Shown here one piece after another: positions 1-12,530 of a DNA stretch of 64,000 nucleotides. The first letter of the stretch is position 1, and each line of letters opens with the position of its first letter. Origin of the DNA: Gymnogyps californianus (lineage: Eukaryota; Chordata; Aves; Accipitriformes; Cathartidae); NCBI RefSeq assembly GCF_018139145.2, contig NC_059473.1:3729503-3793502 (forward strand), written 5' to 3'. The notes under the pieces were generated by a model. The model saw nothing but the letters and a program-made list of their open reading frames with translations, searched no databases and was not told the DNA's origin. The translations under genes and the position numbers were made by a program.

Positions 1-1358
1 ACAAACTGCATTGTCTTATTTGGGGAATATGTTCACAATTGAGAAAGAATTGCCTTTATTAACAAATCAAAAGCTTATGCTGTCAAAACTGAAATCGTTC
101 TACCTTTTTATGTGCAAATTAAAGCTTCTGTCAAACCTTCAGCCATGGTGCATTTAATTTGTGGAAATATAAAAATATCTGGCTTAATATTAAAATATTC
201 TACATGAGGAAGGAAATATTTTAAGTGATGCATTGCATTCAAGATTCTCAAAAAATCAGATTTGAAAGAAATAAAGTGGTGTTTTAACAGAATTTATTTT
301 TCCCTACTTTCGCCAAAGTTCAGTGCAGTACTTAAAAGTGTGTTTAAGTTACACAGGTGTTTGAATATCTTGTTGGATCACAGCCTTTGGAAGTGAACCA
401 AGCTAAACATAAGTGTGTCCAGGGCATGGGAAATACATCCCCTGTATTTTTCCTTATAAAAGGGTCACAGGATTTTTTTTTTTAAATTAATGGCAAAGGT
501 ACTGAGAAACGTTTGAGTCCAGATTCAGTGAAGCTAGGGTAAAATACAAAAAGCAACTATTGGTTTCACGGTGATAACTTGTGTTTTGCAAGGTCTTTGT
601 AGAGAGGATAAAATTCTGATTATCTGAAGTTGGGCACCAGTTCTATATTTAGGCTTCCAAAATAAAGAGCCGTCTGTTTACCCAGCAGCGCCCGGGAGCT
701 CAGCGTTTCTGGAAACCCGGTAATGCGGGCCTTGATTCAGCAGCGTCCTTCAGCACGTGCTTTATTTCAAGCACATGAATGAGGCCATTGATGAACCCTG
801 ACGTTTTGAACTGGGTGTTTTGTTAGATGCTTAAATATACATAAATCCTGTTTTAAACAGCCAAATTTAGAAAGTATTTGGAGAGAAAACGACCCTGAAC
901 CTGGCTATCTCTGTGGCGTGTGGTTAAGCTGTGAGGCTGATAGTCATGACCGGCATTAGTACAGTAAGTTAATATATACTATAAGTGAACTCCTTTCAGC
1001 AGAAAGCAGATTGGGTTTGATCTTAAGACAGTCCACACCCACCCTAAGCGTATGTCTGCAGGTTTCTTTCCCCTTTTTAATGGGGATAACAGCAAGTTGT
1101 CCTTCTACTGTTTACCTGTTTTTGTCGGGAGAACAAGGAAAACCCTGGTCTCCGACTGCAGTGTTGCAAACTGCCTGCAGAACCTCCTTTTTCATTGCGG
1201 TCAGTGTCTTTAGCTGTGTTTTGGCTTATTTGTTTTTTTCTAGCATCTCTGCAGACTACTTCATGTTTAATTCCCAGCTCTCCTTCTGTGACCAGGGAGC
1301 TTTTACCATGGCTCTTTGAGAGGAGGGGTCCTGTCAAGGCAGGCTGTGTTTGCCTGTG
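1..1358. other. Intergenic or intronic DNA, nothing recognised
   Basis: AT-rich sequence with short A and T runs (for example T10 near 471-481). A short GC-rich bit (cagcagcgcccgggagctc, near 682-700) stands out. No gene, repeat family or conserved motif could be supported. Confidence 0.6.
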
Positions 1359-1374
1359 TTTTTTTTTTTTTTTT
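1359..1374 (-). repeat. Poly(T) tract (poly(A) on minus), 16 bases
   Basis: T16 on the plus strand. It lies just downstream of the minus-strand relic at 1438-2697 and so may be that element's A tail; it could also be an unrelated homopolymer. Confidence 0.8.
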
Positions 1375-1437
1375 CCAATCAGATATTCTAATATCTAGTT
1401 CTGTCTTTGGGGAGGTTTTAATGGTGCCGAGTCCATT

Positions 1438-2697
1438 TTACCTCATTATTTCCAAGGCCTGAACCAGGGACATTTGCCCTTCTGCAGTGCTGAGAAGAGA
1501 ATAAGTGGCTGTATCTTGAGGAGCAGACTCATTCCCTGAAGTGGCCCATTCCCGGCACTCAGGGCAGTGCACGCAATTATCCTCCCGAAACGGCCGTCTG
1601 AGCAGTGCATTAGTATGCGTGTGTCTAGGCTGGGATGTGCCCATGAAATCACAGCACAGGTGTTGCTTTTCCAGCCACCTGGCCAGCTCCGCCACAGCAA
1701 CGCTTAAGTGGAAGAGTCCTTCCAGCCATACCGGTACTGTCTTGACCACCCAATTCTCCTGTGCAGAGGGTACAAAAAGTGTTTTATGAATTTTGTCAAC
1801 TGCCAGAAGTTCCTTTCGGGTGGTAAATTATTGTTGCCAGGGATCCAGCGCACCTGCTCCTCTACTGCGTTTATGCCAATGTTGTTAGCAATGCATAATT
1901 CTAGCATCCTAGTTTTTAAATCATTTAGTTCTTCTGGGCTATCTCTGTAAAGGGAGCTTCTACAGGCTGAATATGGAATGTATTCAATTTGAAGGTGTTT
2001 ATTACTGGTATTAGGCCATTTGCCATAATTAATGGCAAGACAGCTATTGAATCTGCGGGTTGTCCCAGGTTTTGCCCATGTTATCTTTTCATGTCCACTC
2101 CCCAGCATGAATTATATGATCTTCATGTTCTGCCTCTCACCGTTAGAAACCAACAAAGTGGTTCGGGTTGGGATCTCCTATTTCAGGCCATAAACATATG
2201 ATCCAGCCACCCCGTAAAGTACATTCCTCCAGCTTACTACTTTCCATGAATTCTCAAGTATACCTGTGGCACGCAGTGGAGGTTGGGTCTGATCCCTCCA
2301 GCTAGTGAAAAGCCTACCCAGCAAAACTGTAAGGCGCAATGCGCATTACTCAAGGGCTGAAGCTTCACCCAAACCGGTAAGTTGTGCCTCCGTGCTGCAG
2401 TCACGATTTCCTTGGGTTCTGCCAGGAGCCTGTAAAACGGTGGAGACTGTGCTGTCCCCGCCACCTGTTTCCGTGCAAGGATTCAGGGAAAAAGGTCTCC
2501 AGACTCCACGGTTTGCTGCCAGAAGGGCTGGTGGGAGGCAAAGGCACAGGGTGAGTGCACTGGTAAGCCGGACACCTCCCTACTGACTTTTCCTCAGTCA
2601 GGAGTGCTTTAGCCTCGTGCACTTGATACTTTAATTGGCCTGTGTGCAAGCTGGACATCTCTCTCTCTATTATTGTTATTATTATGCAATCAGACAC
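1438..2697 (-). pseudogene. Decayed coding-like relic, probably retroelement or endogenous retrovirus derived
   Basis: On the minus strand three partly open frames follow one another: 2697-2401 (98 codons), 2464-2237 (75) and 2108-1704 (134). A shifted frame, 1749-1438 (103), overlaps the last one. Their translations look protein-like: charged and hydrophobic residues are mixed, Trp is frequent (e.g. QVRWIPGNN and ARWLEKQ) and there is a Cys-rich CVHCPEC segment. Stops and frameshifts break the stretch at about 2237, near 2190-2110 and near 1745, so no intact product is possible. A 16-base T run (1359-1374), which is a poly(A) run in this orientation, begins 64 bases past the last stop and could mark retroposition. 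The composition and decay suggest a retroviral gag- or env-like remnant, but I could not assign a family. A host processed pseudogene is the main alternative. Confidence 0.35.
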
Positions 2698-4541
2698 TAC
2701 TTACTTAAAGAACATGCTGGGGGTGCACTATTTATACAGAAACTATGTACACTGAAATCCATTTTCTCCATGGTGATTGCAGATAATGTGGTAAGCTCTG
2801 CTTTGATTCATTAGTATAGCAAAAGAGATATTCAGAATTATTTGGTATAATTCACAGCACTTCAGAATGCATATATTTTCATAATACTCTAAATCTACTG
2901 CTTGTGCTAGTAACTCAAGCATGTGATGACTGGTTTGCCATAGCACTGTCATCTAAATATTGTGGTAGTGCCATTTTTTCATTGTAACTGGCCAACCTGG
3001 AAGCTCATTTAGCACAGTATTTGTAGTGAGTGACCACTGTGCAGTGACGTGGCTGTTTGCAAAACTGCTTCTGAGCTCACTGAGGATCGCCGACGCCTCT
3101 GGACCCCAGCCTCACAGCAGACCCTGACATCATGGATGCCTGAGTAAAAGCCGTGGGGAACCCTCCAGAATGGAGGGACTTCCTTCTCTGCCCCCAAGCT
3201 GAGAACATGTTTTCCAAAGTGACACTCAGAAAAAAAAATCTTTAAGTAATTTTGTTTCTTGGGTTGAAAAAAAGAACCACTATGTTAATTTTAATTAGTT
3301 CACTTTATTTAGGAGAAGATTATTTTTTAATATTTCTTTGGATAAAATTTTGTGCCGCTTCTACTCTGTTTTTTTCCTGGCAAGGTGAGTAAGCAAACTC
3401 TTAGGATTAGCAATGAATCACCAGTATCTCCCCTCCCATTTCACATTCATTCCTTTCTTGCCTTATCAGGACCATCCTTCTGGCTGCACTGACCTGGACA
3501 TGACTTCATCTCATCCAGTGCTGGATGAGCCTCGAGAGACTGGCCACTTACATTCATGCAAACAGCCAGCACTATCCTGTAAACATCTCTGGTTTTAAAC
3601 ACTGCTTTTAAGATAGAGTCTCAAAAACTCTTTCTAGCCAACAGTAACCTTTGGCAACAGGAAATCCTTATAATTTCAAAGTGCGGGTTCTAATTTAAAA
3701 GAAAAATCCAGACTGCAATTTCTGACAGCCATTTAAAATTTTTTCACCCAGCCATCATGTGCATATAGATCTCACCATCACCACCCTCACAGCAGAGGGG
3801 TGCCTTGTCCAAGGCACCTTTGGAGACAGGATTTAAAAATATCACTACTGAAGTGATTAAACTTAGCCTTACACGCCTGAGACCATCCTGTGGGTGTGGT
3901 GTTTTTTTTCCTTTTCTTCAAACCCTCTCCCCCCCCCCCCCCCCCCCCCAATGCTCTGAGCACTCCTCATCTCCCTCTGACTTTATTGCACACTGTCGTG
4001 TATTTGCACACCTCTGGAAATCAGTTGCATAATTTAAATGTCTAACTTTAGTTGCTTGGTGACCAGGGTTTTTCTTTTAGTATCACAGATTAAAATGTTC
4101 AAATTGTTATCTGAAAATCTTTATTTAGCCCTGCTGAGTCTCTTTGGCCCGTACCTGGCAAATGGAAATGTGATCAGACAGCCTTTTCCCTCAGTTTTCA
4201 GCTGCTTCTGCCTCTAAACCTGAGGTTGCACATGTAACTGATTTAGTCAATTCAATTCCCTCTAATAAGTTACATACTTTTTAAATAATTGTCTGAAAAA
4301 TTTCACATCAGTTATCAGACAGAATTGTTTAACAATGTGAAGCTGCTTTTCATATTGCTGAGATTCCCTTATGTATATATTTGCTTCTATGTCTAAACAT
4401 CTGAAATGTTTGGGGAAAAAATTTAAACGTGGGCAATGACTGCATTTAATGCACAAGATTTCGCACCTCTGGGCTCTATATTTATAGCTCTGTCATGTTC
4501 CTTTCTTGTACTGACCTGAAGAAGAGGATTTTTTTTCTTAT
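2698..4541. other. Intergenic or intronic DNA, only a poly(C) tract
   Basis: Apart from the C21 run at 3929-3949, nothing is recognised. The open frames here are short and unlike proteins. Confidence 0.55.
3929..3949 (+). repeat. Poly(C) tract, 21 bases
   Basis: An uninterrupted run of 21 C follows a T/C-rich stretch. On the minus strand it is G21, a potential quadruplex former. Length is likely polymorphic or assembly-sensitive. Confidence 0.95.
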
Positions 4542-4546
4542 CTGAT
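4542..4546. repeat. Target-site duplication, left copy (CTGAT), of LTR 1
   Basis: Five bases immediately before the LTR start that are repeated exactly at 5088-5092 directly after the LTR end. Confidence 0.9.
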
Positions 4547-5087
4547 TGTCCTGGTTTCACCCAGGATAGAGCTAATTTTCTTCCTGGTAGCTGGTACAGT
4601 GCTGTGTTTTGGATTTAGTGTGAGAATCATGTTGATAACACGCTGATGTTGTAGTTGTTGCTAAGTGGTATTTATACTAAGTCAAGGATTTTTCAGCTTC
4701 TCATGCCCAGCCAGCAAGAAGGCTGGAGGGGCACAAGAAGCTGGGAGGGGACAAGGCCAGGACAGCTGACCCAAACTGGCCAAAGGGATATTCCATACCA
4801 TATGACATCATGCCCAGTATATAAACTGGGGGGAGCTGGCCAGGAGGCGCGGATCGCTGCTTGGGAACTAACTGGGCATCAGTCGGCGAGTGGTGAGCAA
4901 TTGCATTGTGAATCGCTTTTTTCCTATGTTCTAATTCTTCTATTATTATTATTATCATTATTATTATTTTCTTCCTTTCTGTCCTCTTAAACTGTCTTTA
5001 TCTCAGCCCACAAGTTTTACTTTTTTTCGATTCTGTCCCCCATCCCACTGGGTGGGGGGAGTGAGCGGCTGGGGTTAAACCACGACA
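4547..5087 (+). mobile_element. Solo LTR of an avian endogenous retrovirus (copy 1)
   Basis: This 541-bp element starts with tgtcctggtttcac and ends with ggttaaaccacgaca, so it has the TG...CA ends of a retroviral LTR. It is flanked on both sides by the same five bases, CTGAT (4542-4546 and 5088-5092), a perfect target-site duplication. Inside are a TATA box (tatataaa, 4818-4825) at the usual U3/R position and an ATT-rich microsatellite near 4938-4972. Downstream lies the 'ctgtctttatctcag' segment typical of this family, although the expected ATTAAA signal here reads cttaaa. A 5-bp duplication fits the ERVL class. The sequence resembles LTRs I know from zebra finch and other birds (TguLTR5-like), but the exact subfamily name is not verified. 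No internal retroviral genes flank it, so it is a recombined solo LTR. Confidence 0.93.
4818..4825 (+). promoter_or_regulatory. TATA box in LTR 1
   Basis: The octamer tatataaa sits just upstream of a conserved aactggggggagctggcc segment, as in the second LTR copy. The upstream sequence atgacatcatg resembles a CRE/AP-1-type site. Whether the promoter is still active cannot be told from sequence. Confidence 0.7.
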
Positions 5088-5092
5088 CTGAT
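5088..5092. repeat. Target-site duplication, right copy (CTGAT), of LTR 1
   Basis: Exact match to 4542-4546. Identical flanks show that this LTR arose from one insertion followed by LTR-LTR recombination. Confidence 0.9.
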
Positions 5093-8000
5093 GAAAAGGT
5101 TGTCTGTCACGGTGTGGTTGCTGCAGCACAAAATATTGCCTAAAACTTGACCCCGAACAAATTTTGTACAAGGACAGTTTACCCCAGAATTCCAAAGGAG
5201 ATGAAAACCTCCTCATTCTAGCCAAAGGAGTAAGCTTGTTTGGGTATAGAAAACTGGGGTGATTCTAAAAATCCTTCATGGAGCCTCCATTTCAAATGCA
5301 CTCAGCCTCTGATCTTGGCTGAACCCAGTTTTCTCCTAGCGTTACTCCACTGAACTCAATCATACTAACATGGATTTTCATTGACGTGCCATTCAGCAAT
5401 TTAAAAAATACATGGATTAATCATTGTGTGGCTTGAAAAAAATTAAAGGTACTTTTAGCCTTATCAAATGATGCTGTTCTAAAACCCTGTCCATAACCTT
5501 GGCATTCAAAGAAGGGGCTTGTACCGATTTCAGTGGGCATCGCACTAGGTCCCTGCCCAGCAGAGAGTTTTCCACTTCTATCCCATTATGATGTGATGCA
5601 AATTCTTTCTGTCCCACTCTTGCCGGCTGCAGCGCTGAGCCACCTCCCGTGCATTCGACAATAATGCAGAAAACTTGGGACAGGCGTTCAGCTTCAGCAG
5701 TTTGAGGAGAGGAGGGGAACAGCATGACACAGTCAGAGCTTTCAAATAGTATCGGTTCTTTTATTTAAGAAGCCAATGAGTACAAAAAGTAAATAAACAT
5801 TTACAGTGCTCTTTTCACCAGTGCTGAATAGATCACAGCACGATCTGTAACCCCTCTAGTTGTCTTTCCAAAAGTTGACTGCCTTACTCTTTTCTATCTA
5901 GTCTAGACTCTTACTGCCCTTAATATAATTGTATTTGTGTTCAATGACTGTTGCCAACCAAAAATGGGAATAGTTTATAATGAATTAGTACCTTCACAAA
6001 TTGCACATCCCTTTCCGTTCACATTGTCCATGAACGGACTGTGATTTTTTTTTTTTTTTTCCATTAGACATAATTATTCCCAAAATCATTTGTGGAGGGA
6101 GGATAATTTTTTCCTCCCTACGTAGCTAGTTCAAAGGTAAAACATAGTATTTGTGCTGTAGACAAAAGGCATGCTGCGCACATATGCTGGTTACGTGGCA
6201 CTATTTCTTTTCCCTGATCGAATGAATACGATTTATGAAAGTTTCTTCATTTAAGAAAAATTACCTGTTAGTTATCTGTGTTATTCGTTAGGAATTTCTT
6301 TATGCAAATATTTTTAAGTGTTCTGGTTCACTCACCATATCAAGCATTGTACTTATTATATCTCCATCTATTAAAATAGCTATTAGAATAGCTGGAGAAG
6401 GTGAATGCAACCCCTAGCCCCCTTAAATGCACAGGTAATATTTCATATGGAAGCTGCAGGATTTTATTTTTTTTTAAATACAGAATTCTCAATTAAGGGC
6501 TTAATTATAAAATATTTACCCATTCTGCTGAGTACCTAGTCAGCCAATGCTCTTGGGTCCTTTAGGAGTAGTTACCTGGGTAAATGTTCACCATTGTAAA
6601 CAGGAACCTTCACTCTGGTACCTATTTAAGAGCTGTAATAAAAAACTGAACGTAAATAAATCCTGTCCAAATCCCTTTAAAGTTGAGCGTATGAGGCAGC
6701 TATACACAACTGGCCAAAAGAGATGACTGGCAAACCAGCCCCAATGGTTTATTTTTCAGTGAGACACAAAGCCAAAAGGGGTCTGTTTTCTCATGCTAAT
6801 GAGGCCCAAGGTGACAGAACTTTGGCAGAGCATGATCCCATACAGTTACAGGCCAGGATGTAGGAAGGCCAGCGCATTACATTTAAGCATCGCTGAACAC
6901 AAACCTACAGCCTAGCCTGGTCCTAAAACTTCATCTAAAATTAATCCAGAGCCAAATGCCCTCTTCGTAGTCCAGCTCTTTGTGACAAAGTGTTTTTCAG
7001 AGTAAGTGATAAATATTTTGGTAATTTAAAAATCCAGTGTCCAGACCCTGAATCATTTGCTTGCTTTCCAAAAATACTTTGGAGATGCTGAAAGTCTCCA
7101 ACACATTCACAGTGAGCTTCCAAGCTGAACCAGCAGTACAGGGTAGCATTCACATAGAGTAGATGGATTTTAGAGCATGTGTGCTCTACATCATTAGTAG
7201 AGTCTTCAAACTTTATCAATGCTGGAGTGCAGTGCTTCAGGGAAAAAAAAATCAGAGCAAACTATAAATGAAAGGCTTTCTTTGGCTCACTTACCCAGTT
7301 AGTTTTCCATTAACTTCCCCACAACAGGATTTACATAAAATTTTTCATGCCAAGCACAAGTGTCCTCTGAATCCTGAAGCTATCATGTTAGTTGATTCAA
7401 CAGAAAGAAGAGGTGCCGCAAAATAGCGTCAAGGCTGTATTCGTACCAGGACATCAAGAGGAAAAAGAAGTAGTCAATTTTAGTATTACCATGTCAGCAA
7501 AAAGTAACCATTTTTTCCCACAGTCTTTTTAAAGTTCAGCTCTTGTGTTCCAACCTCAAACCCCTAAGGTGTAAACGCAACAGCTTTCCCACATCAAAGT
7601 GTGTGTGGTTGCTCTGAATCACAGTTTGGGGATGCTCTGACCACTCGCTTGTTACGGGAGCGATGCCTCTGTCGGGCTGGCTTTGTCCCAGGTAGTGCCG
7701 CCCTGCTGTGCTGGGCGTATGGATTCGCGGTAAGTTGTGCGCACAAAAGCCTCCTCCAGAGTAAAACCAAACAGCAAATACAAACCTCTGCCTCTGCCAG
7801 ACCAAGCAGTTTACCTTCAGCTGAAGAACTGCTGTTCTTTGCCACTTCTTTCTGAACAAGTATTCAGCTTTGCGTTTTAACAGAAAATGTTTGAAATACA
7901 ACATTTTCAGGTGAGGGGAGGGAGAAATTTGAAGTTCCTTAAAGTTACTATGAAATCAATAAATAAATAAACACTGAGTGTGGTATTCAGTCACCTCCCT

Positions 8001-11000
8001 TTCATTTTTTTCCCCCAGAAAGCAGTTTCCAGATGGATTTTCCCCAAGATGTTAATATTGTTCTAGTTTTAACGCTGATCGAAGCAAGGTAGCAAGTGGT
8101 TATTACAGGCCTGACATGCCTGTTCTGCCAAGAAACAGCATGAGCTTTCAACTCAGAAAACAAGGTGAACTTTGTTGTTTAATCAATCTGCTTTTGCCTG
8201 CCTTGGCCAGGTATGCACGTTCATGCTCACGACGGGGATGACTCTTAATTTATGATCAACTTATTTGTATTTTTTCTTCGTCAAGGCCTGGTTTAGTAAG
8301 GGTGGAAACAACATTCAACCCAAAGACTTTTTTTTTCTCTAGGAAAAAAGTTCTTCTTTTGAAGAACTAGTCTGCTGGCACTGTCCCCACCAAGGCTTCC
8401 CTTTTTCCCCTTGCGTGCCTTGTGAAGATGGCCAAACAGCTCACTGCGGTCACTGCCTCACTAAGCCATTAACTGGGAGCTCATTGCCTATGGACTCGCG
8501 GCTTGAGGATCTGCTGCTGAAATAGTAGAGATTTGGGGCCGCTTTGAGTGATTCTCAGGGTAGTGAAGTTGGTCATACGACTCTTGTCTCAGTGTCCTGG
8601 CTTAAACCCTAACTAACTGAGAAGGAAATCATTCTTTCACCTACAGTCTTCTCTGTCATTTGCCTTTGTTTTCCAGCAGCATGACTAGGTATAAAATGGC
8701 AGAGCAGCTCAGGGCTGTTTCCTTCTGCCAACCTGTAGCCAAGCAATGTGCTTTACATTAATCTGTCCCCACCAGAGCAAAAAAACTCAGAGTGATAGCT
8801 TACCCTTTAACAGATGGTTTGCTCTTTTGAGAGCCTCTCTTGGATATACGGAGTAGGCAGTTTGTCTGTTCACAGAGCTGATGTTCCTGATCATGAAACA
8901 AGAAGCTGAAGCATTTTAGCTAGAGCCAGACAAAGGCGATCTTCCCATTTTCTGCTTCTCGGAGTACATTTGCAAACGAGAAGCAGTCTTCAAATGTTCC
9001 TTTTCAGCATGAATTCCTGTTCCATCTTCTTCATTACCTGACGGACCCAGACCTAGTCCATCAGATCAGAGGCAGGAATACAGGTCTATGTCAGTATAAA
9101 GTGAGGCAGAACCAGCATTGACAATGGGATTTAAATGGTGGTAATAGGGTGTATGTTAATTCAGTTGGATTTTGCCTGAGAAATAATGTCTAAATTAAAG
9201 CATTACTTGGAAAGGTGTGCATGGTGCTTAAAAATAAACCTTTAATGCTCAGGGTCCAAACATTTCTGTACTCTATTGCAAGTGCTCGATTAGTCTCATT
9301 TTTACTCTGTATTCTTTCAAACCAAGGCCTGTTCAGTGAAAATGATGCTGTTAGGATGTGTGTGCTTGTATTTGTGTGCATGTGTAGTCCCACGACTGTA
9401 TCTACCACTAAAGGAGGCAATATAGCTATTGTTTTCAAAACTGAGTTACTATTTTGGCAAAGCATTCATATTTAGGGATATGAAAACTGCTCAGCAGCCT
9501 TAAGGAAAAAATTTCCATAGGTTTTTGTTTCCATATTTTCTGGTTTTACACTCCTCAGTTACAGGCCTGGGTTGAAAAATGTCTTCCAGTGTCAGAGCTT
9601 CTGAAGAGAAAACCCTAGAAATTGGTAGAAAGCTCAGTCTCTCAGAGCAGATGCTTAGGACTGTCTGCTAATATGGGAATAAATACAAAACACTCATATT
9701 AACTAGTACCAAAGTATACCTACACTTATGAATTGCTCTCTGTTTTCAAATTCTTGCCATTTAAGCAGCATGGCAGCATCAGCTATCCTCACATGTTGAA
9801 GCCTGAGAAAACAGTTCTGAAGGGCCAAAAGAAGCAAATAAAATGTATTTGTTATTATGACTGACCTTAGGCATACAGTATGTGAAGCTGCAGGAATCAT
9901 ACACTGAATCTCTGATGATAAGTATGGTGATAACTGGTAAGACTGTGCTGAACTACTGTGAAACAATTCAGGTAGTCAGCAAACAGGGCTAATTGCTAGT
10001 TTGGGGGATATTATGGGTAATTTACTGCCCACTGAGGGCTTCTACCTAAAAATAAGCTGCTTTTTTTTTTCTCCCCTTTGGACAGGACTTGCATGTTAAT
10101 GTAGAATTCCTGATGCAATTATATGTGAAGAGGACATTCAGATGCACTTCCATAAATGCCCTTCTGCTTCTCAATTACATTAACTGTCTTCATAGATCCT
10201 TTGACAGAAACCATATTCTTCACTTTTTTTCCAAATAGCAAATAGGCATTAAGCTAGACTTTGCTGTTATCCAAGATGTCTTGATCAAAGGTCTGAGTGT
10301 AATACAATAAACACAAGAAAAGAAACTACTGGTGGTTTCCAATACAAACTAACGGGAAAGCGTCAAGTGAGCAGATACTGACAATTCAGCCCTGAAACCA
10401 AATGTTCGTGTGTGAAACTCCACCTTTGAGAAGGAAGAATAAATACCCACAGAATGTTTTGGCTATAATTACTTCATTTAAGAAAAAAAAAAAAAAGTGC
10501 TGAATTCAGTTTGCTAAAGTCAAGACATTAATATTTTTGGCATGTAAAGATGTAAACCAAATGTTTAAATGAAATGTCATCCCCTGGGTTCACATTTGCC
10601 CATTGAACTACAGTACAAACCCTCCACAGACCTTCATACAATACACATTTTTCAGTTCATTGAAGAAGGCCCCTGCTGCTTCTCAAGGAAAACTAACTTG
10701 CAGAAGCAAAATAAATACTGGCATCGCAATGCAACAGCGGAGCCTCGCAAGCACAGATGTGTAGCATTGTCGGCTTTTAAATCAGATAAGGAGTATTCAG
10801 ACATAATCACTCCAGTGTCTGGGACACGTTGCATGCTGCAGAGCTGCCCAAGTATGGCCTGACAGACACATGCAGTGTGTGTTCAGGCTAAATGGCAACA
10901 AGCTGACAGTATTTCATAACAGTCCTGTTATGTCTAGATAGGCAAATGTTTGTGTAATTTAGCTCTGACTTTGAAATAGCTTAAGAAATCAGGACACAAA

Positions 11001-12434
11001 TGGAGCTTTGTGATGAGTTGTCAATGATGTCGTACCTGCTGGATGATGATATTGGCCGAAGGGGCGTCCTTGGGGTGCCGCGACCGTGCTGCGCTGCAAG
11101 AGGCATCGCCACAAAGCCTCCGTCTGTCCCTTCATCTGCCCATCCGATGAGCGGGGCTGCTGTACGGCTGCTCCTGTAAAAATATATGGCTCAATGTTTC
11201 GTTGTGGGCCCTGGGCCTAGCTGAAGTATGGCGTGCAAAGGGTTACTAATGTCTGCTTTTAGACAAGATACCTCTAAAAAAGCAAAGGGAGTGCATTTAA
11301 CGCTACAGAAATATGGCTCACTGGTTCTGTGGTAGTCCTATTAAGACATACAAAGTATCTCAGCAAGGGAAAATTTTACTTACATACAACACATGATTTT
11401 AAGTAAAGAAATATTGATGGGGTGGGGGGGAACAAGTATTTTTTTTAGCTCTAATTTATGGCTGAGCAGCTTCGTTTTAGTTACTTCATGAGAATATTTT
11501 AAACCAAGCCTGCATAATATTAAAGTAAGTTAAAATGTATGTAAAATTTATGAGAGCATGTCAGGTGCAATGCTTGATAAAGTAAGTTTAATGCTTCAGA
11601 ATTTTTTTCTTCAGGCAGAGAAAGCTGAAACCTGCAATTCTAGGTTACAGTATAATTTTAGAAACTCTTTTCCATTATACCATTCTTTTATTAATGAGAT
11701 CCAACCCAATTTAACAAAAAGAGGTAAATTCCTAAAGAGTTTGTGGAAAGTCCTCAGCAGGTTGGAAGCCGGGAGCATGTGATAAAAGAGGATATTTTCA
11801 TCCTGTTCATACGATATATCCAATTTTATAAAAACACAGAGGAAATCAATTTACAACAAACTTTATAAGTGTGCCTCTTCAGTGTGGTTTTTCTTCTGGA
11901 AATGCTGCCTCACTCCTCTGTGAACAAACAAAAGCTTTGGCAGTTGACAGGGGCTGTACATCACTTTGAAAACTCTTCATTTACCAGGGGTGTGTCATGT
12001 TGTTTCATTTTGTGACACTCCCAATTATCGTGACAGAGCTAAATGACAAAGTACTGTCACCCCACTGAAAATTCAGAGCAGCTTCTTTCCATTTTTCTGC
12101 CTGGTCACGGGAACATCACTGAACTGGTACAAAGGAGCGGCAGGAGCAGCAAACGGGGAATGTCTGCATACTGCTCTAGTGTATTAAAAATTCAGCTCCT
12201 CGGCAATATTAAATCTGAATTTACTTCCATCAAACAGAAACTTAGCATATCTCATTCTTCCATTATAAAATATTGACATCAGAAATAGTGAATCCTGAAA
12301 TGAAGATTATAGATGAAAACTATGTGCTTGGTAATTATCATTTTTTTCTTTGTTATTATTCCTTTCCTCTGAGGATTGCACAGGCTGTTGCAAACAGTAA
12401 TGAAGTTAGCATGCAATGCCAATGTAAAGTACGC
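5093..12434. other. Intergenic or intronic DNA between LTR 1 and the MIR-like fragment
   Basis: Mostly AT-rich unique-looking sequence. Short homopolymers occur (T16 near 6045-6060, A14 near 10484) and an AAAT repeat at 7954. The frame 7904-7536 minus (122 codons) is open but unlike any family I know. A small CpG-containing patch lies near 11060-11160 (gaaggggcgtccttggggtg and gccgcgaccgtgctgcgctg). No gene can be supported. Confidence 0.5.
7954..7972 (+). repeat. AAAT microsatellite (short)
   Basis: Three to four aaat units (aataaataaataaac). Confidence 0.75.
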
Positions 12435-12530
12435 TGCAAAGTTATTCTTTCCCTCATTATAGATGAGGGAAGCGAGATAGCGGGAGGAGGGCGATTTCCC
12501 CAGCCAAACTCGAACACAAGGGGGACAGCC
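12435..12530 (-). mobile_element. MIR-like SINE fragment (antisense)
   Basis: Read on the plus strand the segment ccctcattatagatgaggga, followed by an AG-rich stretch, then gatttccccagcc and cgaacac, follows the order of the reverse-complement MIR core (ccccattttacagatgagg... cttgcccaaggtcac ... attcgaac). The match is partial, as expected for an ancient amniote SINE. Confidence 0.5.

Noticed and set aside
1011..1398. Overlapping short frames on both strands near 1.0-1.4 kb
   Set aside because: They shadow each other on opposite strands, run into the T16 tract and show no known domain.
7536..7904. 122-codon minus frame
   Set aside because: An overlapping plus frame and another minus frame are also open and none resembles a known protein.
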